Origin: Mesorhizobium sp. BR1-1-16
Lineage (GTDB): Bacteria > Pseudomonadota > Alphaproteobacteria > Rhizobiales > Kaistiaceae
Length of the DNA stretch: 64,000 nt
NCBI RefSeq assembly: GCF_020165495.1
Contig: NZ_JAIUIE010000001.1
Coordinates: forward strand, 558,001 to 622,000
Direction: 5' to 3'
The position numbers were made by a program, and so were the translations under genes. Numbering within the stretch: position 1 is the first letter of the stretch; each line of letters starts with the position of its first letter. Under the pieces are notes generated by a model. It was not told the origin of the DNA. It did not search any database and saw only the letters and a program-made list of their open reading frames with translations. This document shows positions 46,624 through 55,609 of the stretch, one piece after another.

Positions 46624-47039
46624 CGTGATCCGCCCGCCGGCCGCAACGATGCTTCGGTCGGGTGAGGGCGCGGGCAGGGTGCCTTGCTCGTCTGGCTCAT
46701 CATGCCTCCATAGGGAATGAAGGCGGTTATATGTGAAAACCAATTAGTTGCAAACGATAATATTGAATGTTGAAAATATGGTCATGCTGCCTGAGAAATG
46801 CGCGCCGCTTCTGCAGTGAAGCCAATGAGGAGCCGAAGCCGGGCACGTCACAGCGGTGCTCTCGAAAAAATCGCTTCTGCATGGAGATGGCGGAAAATAT
46901 ACGATCTCGAATATTTTTATCCGCGATAATTGGCCTTTTCCTCTCCGCTTGGTCGTCTCGCGACGTCGCTGGCACAGCCCTTGCGAAATAGGTGATGGGC
47001 GCCTGCCGAGCAGCGCGGACGATAATCAGGAGAGAACAT
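46624..47039. promoter_or_regulatory. Divergent promoter region, amidases / ABC importer, with AT-rich repeats
   Basis: A 416-base AT-rich spacer in a GC-rich region. It carries TTGCAAACGATAATATTG (46748-46765; near match upstream of the marR-like gene), TTGAAAATAT (46770-46779; identical 10-mer at 41830-41839), and an inverted repeat AAAATAT-N10-ATATTTT (46894-46917). A 74-codon open frame (46767-46991) inside it has no recognisable features. These elements are the likely control sites for both flanking operons. Confidence 0.55.
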
Positions 47040-48629
47040 ATGAACTCATCGAGAATGCGAGGCGTGCTGAAGCTGGCTGCCATTGCAGTGTTCGGGTTCG
47101 GCTTAGGCGGACACGCATCGGCCGAGTCTGTCCTGCGCGTTGCGATGACGGCGGCGGATATCCCGGATTATACCGGCGCGCCCGATCAGGGTTATGAGGG
47201 CTACCGTTTCGCCGGCTACACGCTTTACGACGCGTTGGCCCTCTGGGACCTGTCGAGCTCCGACAAGGCCGCGGATATCGTTCCCGGTCTCGCGACGAGC
47301 TGGGAAATCGATCCGCAGAATAACAAGCGCTGGATCTTCAATCTCCGCCAGGGCGTCACCTATCACGATGGCTGCCCGTGGAATGCCGATTCCGCGATCT
47401 GGAATTTCAAGCGCGTGATGGACCCGACCGCGCCGCAGTTCAACGCCCGCCATGTCGGCCAGATGGGCACTTATGTTGTGAACATCGCCAGCGTCGACAA
47501 GCTGGACGACTACAAGATCGCCATCAATACGAAGGCACCGAGCTCGCTGTTTCCCTATGAAATGGCGATGTACTACATGATTTCGAATTGTGCCGTGACT
47601 GCGGCCGGCAATGACTATAACGTCTATATGAAGAAGCCGTCCGGAACGGGACCCTACAAGTTCGATTCTGTCGTTCCGCATGAACGGCTCGAGCTGGTCA
47701 AGAACGACAAATACTGGAACCCGGCCCGTATTCCCAAGCATGACCGCCTGGTGCTCCTGCCGATGCCGGAAGCATCGACCCGCGCAGCCGCATTGCTTTC
47801 AGGCCAGGTCGATTTCGTCGAGGCGCCATCGCCTGACACGATCCCGCGCCTGAAGGACGCTGGGATGCAGATCATCACGGTGCCCTATCCCCATAACTGG
47901 GACTACATGCTCCGCGTCGACACGCCGCCCTTCAACGATATCCGCGTCCGGCAGGCCGCGAATTACGCAATGAACCGGCAGGACATGGTCGACATGCTGC
48001 AGGGCGTCGCGGTTGCTGCCGACCAAACGCTGATCGAGTCCCAGCCCTGGTACGGACATCCGGTCAAGTATGAATTCGATCCGGACAAGGCTGCAGCGCT
48101 GCTGAAGGAAGCGAACTGCTCGCCGTGCAAGATCAAGGTCGGCATTTCGACCTCGGGATCCGGGCAGATGCAGCCGCTGCCGATGAACGAACTGGTCAAG
48201 GAGCAGCTTGAGGCAGTCGGCTTCCAGGTTCAGCTCGAGCCGATGGATTGGAATGCGCTGATCGGCGTCTTCCTGTCAGGTGCGGGGAAGAGCGATTTCA
48301 ATGCGATCAACTTCTCGATGGCACCGATCGACCCGGTTCAGGGCATCCTCAAGAAGTGGATGACCGAATACCAGCCGCCAGCCTGCTGCAACTGGGGTTT
48401 CTATTCCAATCCAAAGCTCGACGCGCTCGGCAAGCAGGCCCTCGGTGAATTCGATCCTGCGAAGCGCAACGTCCTGCTGACGCAGATGAACGAGATGGCC
48501 GTGGCCGACGCGGCGGAGCTCTACATCGTCCACGATCTCAATCCCCGCGCGCTTTCGCCAAAGCTCTCCGGCTTCGTGCAGGCCCAGAGCTGGTTCCAGG
48601 ACCTGACCCCGATCGTGGTCGCACCATGA
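47040..48629 (+). CDS. ABC peptide/nickel-type transporter substrate-binding protein (family 5)
   Basis: A 529-residue secreted binding protein. The signal peptide is about residues 1-27 (LKLAAIAVFGFGLGGHASA). Family-5 features include WEIDPQNNKRWIFNLRQGVT, the GTGPYKFDS motif and a C-terminal lobe ending VVAP. Two cysteine pairs stand out (CSPC near residue 360 and ACCNW near 445). AGGAGAG precedes the ATG. It is the first gene of a run with two permeases, two ATPases, a formamidase and urease genes. The substrate may be a short peptide, an amide or ureido compound, or a chelated nickel ion for urease; the cluster supports an amide best. Confidence 0.88.
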   Translation: MNSSRMRGVLKLAAIAVFGFGLGGHASAESVLRVAMTAADIPDYTGAPDQGYEGYRFAGYTLYDALALWDLSSSDKAADIVPGLATSWEIDPQNNKRWIFNLRQGVTYHDGCPWNADSAIWNFKRVMDPTAPQFNARHVGQMGTYVVNIASVDKLDDYKIAINTKAPSSLFPYEMAMYYMISNCAVTAAGNDYNVYMKKPSGTGPYKFDSVVPHERLELVKNDKYWNPARIPKHDRLVLLPMPEASTRAAALLSGQVDFVEAPSPDTIPRLKDAGMQIITVPYPHNWDYMLRVDTPPFNDIRVRQAANYAMNRQDMVDMLQGVAVAADQTLIESQPWYGHPVKYEFDPDKAAALLKEANCSPCKIKVGISTSGSGQMQPLPMNELVKEQLEAVGFQVQLEPMDWNALIGVFLSGAGKSDFNAINFSMAPIDPVQGILKKWMTEYQPPACCNWGFYSNPKLDALGKQALGEFDPAKRNVLLTQMNEMAVADAAELYIVHDLNPRALSPKLSGFVQAQSWFQDLTPIVVAP

Positions 48630-48640
48630 CGTGACGCCTC

Positions 48641-48674
48641 AAAGGGTCGCGGACGCTTCTGTTCGCGGCCCTTT
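48641..48674 (+). terminator. Stem-loop between binding-protein and permease genes
   Basis: AAAGGGTCGCG (48641-48651) pairs with CGCGGCCCTTT (48664-48674), an 11-bp stem with one T-G pair and a 12-base loop. It probably protects the binding-protein mRNA or causes partial termination, giving more binding protein than permease. Confidence 0.6.
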
Positions 48675-48725
48675 CCCGGCGGGTGGACCATCCGGGCGGG
48701 ACTGTCCGTACTTTGGAGGCAAGTG

Positions 48726-49682
48726 ATGTGGCTTTACGCGCTCCGGCGCATCATCCTGACCATCCCGATCCTTTTCGGCGTGACGGTTATCTGCTTCGCA
48801 CTGGTGCAGATCGCGCCGGGCGACCCGATCCAGAACCTGTTGTCGCCGACGGCGAGCCAGGCCGACGCCGAGAGACTGCGCGCCGCCTACGGCCTCGATA
48901 AGCCGCTTCCGGTCCAATATGTGATTTGGCTCGGCAAGGTGTTGGTCGGCGACATGGGCATGTCGATCGCCAACAACACGCCGGTGACGGGCGAGGTGCT
49001 TCGCGCATTCACCAACACGATCGTGATCGCGATGATAGCCGTGGTGATCGCCTTCATCCTCTCCACGATCTTTGGTGTCGCCGCCGCCTATCGTTCCGGC
49101 GGCCTCGTCGACAAGGCGATCACGGCCGTCGCGGTCTTCGGTATCAGCGTGCCGACCTTCTGGCTCGGCGTCATCCTCGTCATCATCTTCGCGGTCAACC
49201 TCTCCTGGCTGCCGGCCACCGGAATGGGTGCCGGCGGCTCCAAGGGCTTCGACTATCTGAGCTGGAGCGATTTCAGATTTGCCGTCATGCCGATCATCGC
49301 GCTGGCATTGCCGCCGCTCGGGATCATGACGCGGACGACGCGATCCTCGCTCTCGGAAATCCTCAACCAGGACTTTGTCCAGACGTTGCGCGCCAAGGGC
49401 CTGTCCGAGTTCGAGGTGATGGTGCATGCGGTCCGCAACATCATGCCGGCGGCGGTCGCGATGCTCGGGCTGCAGCTTGGCTATCTGATCGGCGGCTCGG
49501 TACTGGTCGAGACGGTGTTTACCTGGCCGGGCACCGGTTACCTGCTGAACAAGGCCATTCTGACCCGCGATATCCCGCTGCTGCAGGGCACCATCCTGGT
49601 GCTCGCAACGGCCTTCGTCCTCATCAATCTCGTCGTCGATCTTGCGCAGTCGCTCATCGATCCGCGCATCAAACGAAGCTGA
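48726..49682 (+). CDS. ABC peptide/nickel-type transporter permease (DppB-like)
   Basis: A 318-residue inner-membrane permease with an N-terminal YALRRIILTIPILFGVTVIC helix. It has the APGDP motif typical of DppB/OppB/NikB, a TMD with about six helices, and an EAA-like loop (LRAKGLSEFEVMVHAVRNIM). The ATG at 48726 has GGAGG six bases upstream; a GTG one codon earlier is closer than ideal. It forms the channel with the DppC-like protein. Confidence 0.93.
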   Translation: MWLYALRRIILTIPILFGVTVICFALVQIAPGDPIQNLLSPTASQADAERLRAAYGLDKPLPVQYVIWLGKVLVGDMGMSIANNTPVTGEVLRAFTNTIVIAMIAVVIAFILSTIFGVAAAYRSGGLVDKAITAVAVFGISVPTFWLGVILVIIFAVNLSWLPATGMGAGGSKGFDYLSWSDFRFAVMPIIALALPPLGIMTRTTRSSLSEILNQDFVQTLRAKGLSEFEVMVHAVRNIMPAAVAMLGLQLGYLIGGSVLVETVFTWPGTGYLLNKAILTRDIPLLQGTILVLATAFVLINLVVDLAQSLIDPRIKRS

Positions 49683-49692
49683 GAGGCATCCG

Positions 49693-50595
49693 ATGACCGA
49701 CGCTCTCGCCAATTCCCTCGCCGCTGCTCCAGTCCAGTCTGCACCCGCCGCGCGCGTCCGCAGCTACTGGGGCGGGGTCTGGCAGAGGCTGCGCTATGAC
49801 TATGTCACGCTGTTCTGCATCGCCCTCATCATCCTGATCGTGCTTTCGGCGGTGTTCGCGCCCTGGCTCGCGCCGTTCGATCCTTACAAGTCCTCGATGG
49901 CCCATCGCTTGAGGCCGATCGGCTACAGGCAGTTCCTGCTCGGCACCGACGAACAGGGTCGCGACATGCTGAGCCGCCTGCTCTATGGCGGCCGCGTCTC
50001 GCTGTTGATGGGGATCGTCCCTGTCCTCCTGGCGACGCTGGTCGGCGGCATGTTCGGCGTCGTGGCCGGATATTACGGGCGAAAAGTCAACATGGGCATC
50101 ATGCGCACCATGGACATCTTCTTCGCCTTTCCCTCGGTCCTGCTGGCGGTGGCGATCTCGGGCAGCCTTGGCGGCGGCATCACCAACCAGATGCTGACCC
50201 TGACCGTCGTCCTCATTCCGCCGATCTGCCGTGTCGCCGAGACAGCGACGAGCCAGGTCCGCAACATGGATTTCGTCGACGCAGCGCGGGCGACCGGCGC
50301 TTCGACGACATCGATCCTCTTCACGCATGTGCTCATCAACGTGATGTCGCCGGTCCTCGTCTACGCGTCGACGCTCGTCTCCATCTCGATCATCCTTGCC
50401 TCCGGCCTGTCGTTCCTGGGGCTCGGCGTCTCGCCGCCGACCGCCGACTGGGGGCTGATGCTCTCGACCCTGAGGCAGTCGATCTATGTCCAGCCGCTGG
50501 TTTCCGCCATTCCCGGCGTCGCCATCCTTGTCACTTCCATCGCGTTCAACCTGGTCAGCGACGGCTTGCGCCAGGCCATGGACGTCAAGGCCTGA
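49693..50595 (+). CDS. ABC peptide/nickel-type transporter permease (DppC-like)
   Basis: A 300-residue inner-membrane permease. It has the family segments LGTDEQGRDMLSRLLYGGRVSL (characteristic of DppC/OppC/NikC), an EAA-type loop DAARATGASTTSILFTHVL, and a C-terminal TADWGLML. It starts ten bases after the DppB-like stop. About 35 residues before the first helix are cytoplasmic and alanine-rich. Confidence 0.93.
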   Translation: MTDALANSLAAAPVQSAPAARVRSYWGGVWQRLRYDYVTLFCIALIILIVLSAVFAPWLAPFDPYKSSMAHRLRPIGYRQFLLGTDEQGRDMLSRLLYGGRVSLLMGIVPVLLATLVGGMFGVVAGYYGRKVNMGIMRTMDIFFAFPSVLLAVAISGSLGGGITNQMLTLTVVLIPPICRVAETATSQVRNMDFVDAARATGASTTSILFTHVLINVMSPVLVYASTLVSISIILASGLSFLGLGVSPPTADWGLMLSTLRQSIYVQPLVSAIPGVAILVTSIAFNLVSDGLRQAMDVKA

Positions 50596-50610
50596 TCGAA
50601 AGGGACGCAG

Positions 50611-51696
50611 ATGACCCAGATGGCCCTATCGCCGCCGCCTGTTGCCGCCGAGGATCCGCGTGATCGTGGCGGCCCGGCCCAGCCGATGCTGATCGTCGAC
50701 GGCATCCGGAAATACTTCCCCATCCGCGCCGGCGTGCTCAACCGGACGGTCGCCGAGGTCAAGGCGGTCGACGACATCTCGTTCTACGTCCTGAAGGGCG
50801 AGACGCTCGGCATCGTCGGCGAGAGCGGCTGCGGCAAGTCAACCCTGGCGCGGCTGCTGATGCATCTCGTCGATCGCGACGAGGGCCATCTCATCCTTGA
50901 TGGCGACCTTGTCGGCGAGGAAACGGGCGTGCCCCTCGATGGGCTTCGACGCGCGCTGCAGATGGTGTTCCAGGACAGCTATTCCTCGCTCAATCCACGC
51001 CTGCCGATTGAACAGTCGATCGCCTATGGTCCGAAGGTGCAGGGCGCATCATCCAAAGTGGCGAAAGCGCAAGCCCGCGCCCTGATGGAGAAGGTTGGCC
51101 TGAAGGCGAACCTGTTCGCGCAGCGTTATCCGCATGAACTCTCGGGTGGCCAGAAGCAGCGCGTCAATATCGCCAGGGCACTGGCGCTTGATCCCCGGCT
51201 GTTGATCCTCGACGAGGCGGTCTCGGCGCTCGATAAATCCGTCGAGGCCCAGGTGTTGAACCTACTCGAAGACCTCAAGAAGCAGCTTAATCTCACCTAC
51301 ATCTTCATTTCCCACGATCTCCACGTCGTCCGCTACATCTCCGACCGCGTCCTGGTGATGTATCTCGGCCAGGTGGTGGAGATCGGTCCTGTGGACCAGA
51401 TCTACGAGGACCCGCAGCACCCCTACACCCAGGCTCTGCTGGCCTGCCGGCTGTCGATGGATCCCGAGGAGCGGGTCGAGGCGGCGCCGCTGGCCGGCGA
51501 TCCGCCCAATCCGGTCAACCCGCCATCGGGATGCCGCTTCCACACACGCTGCCCCTTCATGGAGGACGTCTGCATGGCCAAGGCACCTGGCCTTGGCGAT
51601 GTCCTGAGATCGTCCGCCGACGACCATCTGGCCGCTTGCCACATGGTTCATCCCGGTTCGGGCCACAGCCGTGCACCCCTTCCGGTTCGTGCCTGA
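50611..51696 (+). CDS. ABC peptide-type transporter ATP-binding protein (DppF-like)
   Basis: A 361-residue ATPase. Walker A is GESGCGKST, the signature LSGGQKQRVNIARALAL, Walker B LLILDEAVSALD, and the H-loop ISHDLHVVRY. The oligopeptide-family C-terminal extension (about residues 260-361) has CRFHTRCP with the conserved cysteines found in OppD/F. An N-terminal leader of about 25 residues precedes the conserved domain. The DppF-like gene precedes the DppD-like one here, the reverse of the usual order. Confidence 0.92.
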   Translation: MTQMALSPPPVAAEDPRDRGGPAQPMLIVDGIRKYFPIRAGVLNRTVAEVKAVDDISFYVLKGETLGIVGESGCGKSTLARLLMHLVDRDEGHLILDGDLVGEETGVPLDGLRRALQMVFQDSYSSLNPRLPIEQSIAYGPKVQGASSKVAKAQARALMEKVGLKANLFAQRYPHELSGGQKQRVNIARALALDPRLLILDEAVSALDKSVEAQVLNLLEDLKKQLNLTYIFISHDLHVVRYISDRVLVMYLGQVVEIGPVDQIYEDPQHPYTQALLACRLSMDPEERVEAAPLAGDPPNPVNPPSGCRFHTRCPFMEDVCMAKAPGLGDVLRSSADDHLAACHMVHPGSGHSRAPLPVRA

Positions 51697-51717
51697 CCTT
51701 TGGCGCAGGAGAACGAC

Positions 51718-52833
51718 ATGAACGACATGACGACCCCCAACCTGTCTGGATCCCAGCCGCTGGCCACGCCTTTCGTCAGCGTCAAGGACCTGCGTGTCCG
51801 CTTCGTCAGTCGCGAGGCGACGGTGCGCGCGGTCAATGGCGTCACCTTCGACCTCGCACGCGGCGAGGTTCTCTGCGTCATCGGCGAATCCGGTTCAGGC
51901 AAGTCCGTGATGATGCGCTCGCTGCTGCGCCTTCATCCCAAGAAGCGGACAGTGATCGAAGGCAGCATGCAGGTCGGCGAGCATGACATCGGCACCGTCA
52001 GCGACCGTGTGCTGTCGAAGCTGCGCGGTTCGACGATCTCGATGATCTTCCAGGAGCCGATGACGGCGCTCGATCCGCTCTACACCATCGGCGACCAGAT
52101 CGCCGAGACGGTTCGGCGCCATGAGGGATTGGGCCGCGAGGCTGCATGGGCGCGGGCGCTCGAATTGCTGGAACTCGTGCGCGTTCCCTCTCCCGAGCGC
52201 CGGCTGAAGGCCTATCCGCACGAACTTTCCGGAGGTCTGCGCCAGCGCGCGATGATCGCCGTCGCGCTGTCCTGTCGTCCAAGCCTCCTGCTGGCAGACG
52301 AGCCGACGACGGCCCTCGATGCCTCCGTGCAGATCCAGGTCCTGGTGCTGCTGCGCCGGCTGCAGCGGGAAATGGACATGTCGATGATCTTCGTCACGCA
52401 TGATCTCGGCGTCGCGGCGCAGATCGCCGACAAGGTCGCCGTCATGTATGCCGGCCGCATCATCGAATATGGCAGCGTTGGCGACGTCCTCAACCGCCCG
52501 CAGCATCCCTATACGCAGGCCATGCTCGCCTCGACGGTGAAGGACCAGGAGCGCGTCGTTCCACTCGAGGCGATCGCCGGCAGTCCGCCGGATCTGAGGG
52601 CGCTTCCCGAGGGCTGCAGCTTCCTGCCGCGCTGCGCCTATGCGGAGCCCGAATGCGCCGTCGCGATGCCATCCGAGACCGTCGATGCGAGCCGCCACAT
52701 GGCCCGCTGCTATCGCGTCGGGCTCGAAGGCAAACGGCTTGCCTTCAACGGATCCGCGTTGCCGCCAGGCGGTCGGGCAACACCGGCGCCGATGGCCGCA
52801 GAGCGTGCGGAAATGCTGGGCCGGTCTGCCTGA
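51718..52833 (+). CDS. ABC peptide-type transporter ATP-binding protein (DppD-like)
   Basis: A 371-residue ATPase partner of the DppF-like protein. Walker A is GESGSGKS, the signature LSGGLRQRAMIAVAL, Walker B LLLADEPTTALD, and the C-terminal CSFLPRCAYAEPEC extension carries cysteines. The ATG at 51718 has AGGAG nine bases upstream. It is the last transporter gene, about 110 bases before the formamidase-family gene. Confidence 0.92.
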   Translation: MNDMTTPNLSGSQPLATPFVSVKDLRVRFVSREATVRAVNGVTFDLARGEVLCVIGESGSGKSVMMRSLLRLHPKKRTVIEGSMQVGEHDIGTVSDRVLSKLRGSTISMIFQEPMTALDPLYTIGDQIAETVRRHEGLGREAAWARALELLELVRVPSPERRLKAYPHELSGGLRQRAMIAVALSCRPSLLLADEPTTALDASVQIQVLVLLRRLQREMDMSMIFVTHDLGVAAQIADKVAVMYAGRIIEYGSVGDVLNRPQHPYTQAMLASTVKDQERVVPLEAIAGSPPDLRALPEGCSFLPRCAYAEPECAVAMPSETVDASRHMARCYRVGLEGKRLAFNGSALPPGGRATPAPMAAERAEMLGRSA

Positions 52834-52945
52834 TCACTGCTGAATGAAACCGTTTCCATCCTGATCATATTCCCTGCGATCCGGAGTTGGGCCGCCCTCG
52901 CGAGGCTGCATCATCCGGCTCACGCCGTCCCTGGAGGACCGAAGA

Positions 52946-53896
52946 GTGGCGAATTTCCACCTGCAGCCGAGTGTCGAAACCTGCCATTGGGGCTATTTCG
53001 ACGCGAAGCAGCGTCCGGCGCTCACGATCTCGAGTGGCGATACCGTGACGATCGACACGGTCTCGGGCTCGCCGAACGTCATCCCAGACCGCACGAAGTT
53101 CCATATTCCGGACGCGCTTGACGCCATCCATGCAGGGCTTCGGCCCGAGGGGCCGCATATCCTGACCGGTCCGGTCTTTATCGAAGGCGCCATGCCCGGC
53201 ATGGTCGTCGAGATCCGCATCCATGACGTGTCGCTGCTGCAGGATTGGGGCTTCAATCTCATCCTGCCGCTGCTCGGCACGCTTCCGCATGACTATGACG
53301 AGCCGCGCCACGTCAATATTCCGCTCGATCGGGCGCGCAATGTCGGCATCCTCCCGTGGGGGCTGGAACTCGACTTGAAGCCGTTCTTCGGCGTCATGGG
53401 CTTTGCGCCGCCGAAAGGCTGGGGCCGCATCTCGTCGATTGCCCCTCAGGCGACCGGCGGCAATCTCGACAACAAGGAACTGACAGCCGGCAGCACGCTG
53501 TTCCTGCCGGTCTTCACCGAGGGCGGCCTGTTCTCCTGCGGCGACGGGCATGGCGCGCAGGGCGACGGCGAAGTTTGCGTCACGGCGATCGAAACAGCGC
53601 TTCGCGGCACGTTCGAATTCATCCTCCACAAGGATCTCGCCTTCACCTATCCGCGTGCCGAGACTCCAACCCACTACATCACGATGGGCATGGATCCCGA
53701 TCTCGACCAATGCGCCGTCAAGGCGCTGCGCGAGATGATCACGCTGATCGGCGAGAAAACGGGGCTCTCGGCCGCCGACGCCTACATGCTCTGCAGCCTC
53801 GCGGGCGATCTGCACGTGACCCAGACCGTCAATGTCTCCAAGGGCGTGCACATGATGATCGAAAAGAAACTGCTCACCCCGCGGAAGGAACATTGA
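52946..53896 (+). CDS. Acetamidase/formamidase family protein (FmdA/AmdA)
   Basis: A 316-residue metal-dependent amide hydrolase that would release ammonia from formamide, acetamide or a related short amide. The family text is visible: HWGYFDAKQRPALTISSGD near the N-terminus, GPVFIEGAMPGMVVEIRI, LPVFTEGGLFSCGDGHGAQGD with potential metal ligands, and ADAYMLCSLAGDLHVTQTVN at the C-terminus. The start is GTG with GGAGGA seven bases upstream. It is two bases before the asparaginase-like gene and follows the ABC importer genes, so it is probably part of the same operon. Confidence 0.9.
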   Translation: MANFHLQPSVETCHWGYFDAKQRPALTISSGDTVTIDTVSGSPNVIPDRTKFHIPDALDAIHAGLRPEGPHILTGPVFIEGAMPGMVVEIRIHDVSLLQDWGFNLILPLLGTLPHDYDEPRHVNIPLDRARNVGILPWGLELDLKPFFGVMGFAPPKGWGRISSIAPQATGGNLDNKELTAGSTLFLPVFTEGGLFSCGDGHGAQGDGEVCVTAIETALRGTFEFILHKDLAFTYPRAETPTHYITMGMDPDLDQCAVKALREMITLIGEKTGLSAADAYMLCSLAGDLHVTQTVNVSKGVHMMIEKKLLTPRKEH

Positions 53897-53898
53897 TC

Positions 53899-55587
53899 AT
53901 GACGAGGATCCGGATTGCCCATCTCGCCGGCCCCACGGCGACGATCCAGAATACGCCTCCGCTGGTCACTTCGAACAAGGCCCGGCTTGCGAAGGGGCTG
54001 ACGCCTTTGCCGGCGGGTGAGGGCGGAGCGCCGGCCTTCGATGCACTGCGGGCCCAGCGGCTCGCGGCCCCGGTCAAGGTCTATGTCGAACAGTTCTCAG
54101 CCCATCCGCTCGAGGCCGACAGCGCCGAACTCTATGCCCCGCCCGACGGCTATGTCGGCGCCGACGGCGTGTTCAGCAAGGAGCGCCGCGCGGAGGAGGA
54201 CAAGCCGGTCTACGAGATCGAGCTTGCCCCGGAAGACGGTCTTTATCCGCTCCCCTATATGGCCTTGCAGCTGGATGGCTCGCCCTGGGAGGAGGAGGCG
54301 GTCGTCCCCGGCGGGCCGGTTTCGCGGCAGGGGTTCTTCCCGGATGGCTCGCGCAGCTTCGAGGAAATTGATCGCCTCTCGATCGGGGCGGATGGTCAGG
54401 GCAACCTGATCGGCGGCCGTGCCGAGGTCGATTTCTACCGCGTCTGCCCACCGGGCGGATTCACCAAAGGCCTGGCGGAAGATCGCCGCGCCGATACCGG
54501 CGCAGGCGATATCGCGCCGGAGAGCCTCGGCCGTGACTTCTTCGCCTACAAACCCTTCCAACTCGCCAAATCGCCGCCGCGGCCCGTTCTCGCCAAGATC
54601 ACCAATGACGTCCAGGCGATCATGGCCTCGGGGAAATATGACGGCGCGATCTGGACGCAGGGCAGCCCGCAGGTCGAGGAGATCGCCTATTGGTTCAATC
54701 TCCTCATCGATACCAACCTGCCGATCGCCTGCAACGCGGCGCAGCGGCCGCAGGGCCAGATCAGCAATGACGGTCCGGCCAACATCGTCGATTCCGTCAC
54801 CTATCTCCAGTCGCGCATCTGGGACGACGGCAAGGGTGGCAACCGCTGCGGAACGGTCGTCATCCAGGAGCAGCAGTTCTTCGCCGCTCGCGAGGTTGCC
54901 AAGGTCGATGCACGGCCCGGCGGCTATGTCGCAACCGGCGGACATGGCGGCATCCTCGGCCAGGTCACCCATACCGGCAAACCCTATCTCATGTATCTGC
55001 CGGCCTACCGCCATACGGCCTCGTCGGCGGTCAAGCTCACCAGCCTGCCGACGCATGTGACAGCGACGCGGCTGACGCCCGGCGGCATCTACAGGGTTGA
55101 GGTGCGGGTGAAGGACGACGACGGGGCGCTGCGCGGCGACGCCATTCCGCTCGTCTCCATCGTCAAGGACGGCGGCTTCGCCGCCGATGCGTTCGGCGAT
55201 GATCCCGAGGCCGAGGCCGATCTCGGCTTCCTGATCCGCCATCGCCTCGAAAGCGGCCGGCTGGTCGGCTTCGTCGTTGAGGGCCTCGTCCCCTATGGCA
55301 TGGCGACATCAGAACTGCGCACCGCCATGCTGCGCCGGGCGAGCTTTAGCGGTGCGCCGGTCGTGCGTGTCGGCCGCGGCTATCCTGAGGGCTTCGCCGA
55401 TCCTGATCCGCTGTCGATCGCCGGGATGAACCTCACCGCCACCAAGGCGCGCCTGCTGCTGATGGCGGCGCTGATGAAGTTCGGCAGCCTGCCGGCGGCC
55501 GCCGATCCGGCGCATCCGACGGCGGCGGAGGTCGAGGCCCTGAAGGCGGCGGTGGCGGCCTATCAGCACGTCTTCGACACACATTGA
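53899..55587 (+). CDS. Asparaginase/glutaminase-like protein with altered active-site motifs
   Basis: A 562-residue cytosolic protein with no signal peptide. Residues 250-300 match the asparaginase core: TQGSPQVEEIAYWFNLL sits where L-asparaginases have THGTDTxEETAYFL, and ISNDGPANIVDSV matches MSADGPxNLxNAV. The catalytic Thr-Asp pair is replaced by Ser256-Pro257. Near the N-terminus AGPTATIQNT stands where ATGGTIA is expected, and the usual Lys may be that in AREVAKVDA. The first 230 residues include about 180 not found in normal asparaginases. GGAAGG precedes the ATG. It is squeezed between the formamidase and ureE genes, so it may act on an amide other than asparagine. Confidence 0.65.
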   Translation: MTRIRIAHLAGPTATIQNTPPLVTSNKARLAKGLTPLPAGEGGAPAFDALRAQRLAAPVKVYVEQFSAHPLEADSAELYAPPDGYVGADGVFSKERRAEEDKPVYEIELAPEDGLYPLPYMALQLDGSPWEEEAVVPGGPVSRQGFFPDGSRSFEEIDRLSIGADGQGNLIGGRAEVDFYRVCPPGGFTKGLAEDRRADTGAGDIAPESLGRDFFAYKPFQLAKSPPRPVLAKITNDVQAIMASGKYDGAIWTQGSPQVEEIAYWFNLLIDTNLPIACNAAQRPQGQISNDGPANIVDSVTYLQSRIWDDGKGGNRCGTVVIQEQQFFAAREVAKVDARPGGYVATGGHGGILGQVTHTGKPYLMYLPAYRHTASSAVKLTSLPTHVTATRLTPGGIYRVEVRVKDDDGALRGDAIPLVSIVKDGGFAADAFGDDPEAEADLGFLIRHRLESGRLVGFVVEGLVPYGMATSELRTAMLRRASFSGAPVVRVGRGYPEGFADPDPLSIAGMNLTATKARLLLMAALMKFGSLPAAADPAHPTAAEVEALKAAVAAYQHVFDTH

Positions 55588-55609
55588 GGGGCGCGCGAGG
55601 ATGACGGCG

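Noticed and set aside
46767-46991. 74-codon open frame in the amidase/importer divergent promoter
   Set aside because: It lacks a convincing ribosome site, overlaps operator-like repeats and has no recognisable sequence; probably chance.
53356-53898. N-terminal extension of the asparaginase-like frame into the formamidase gene
   Set aside because: The extension is an out-of-frame reading of the formamidase coding sequence; a proper ribosome site and ATG are at 53883-53901.
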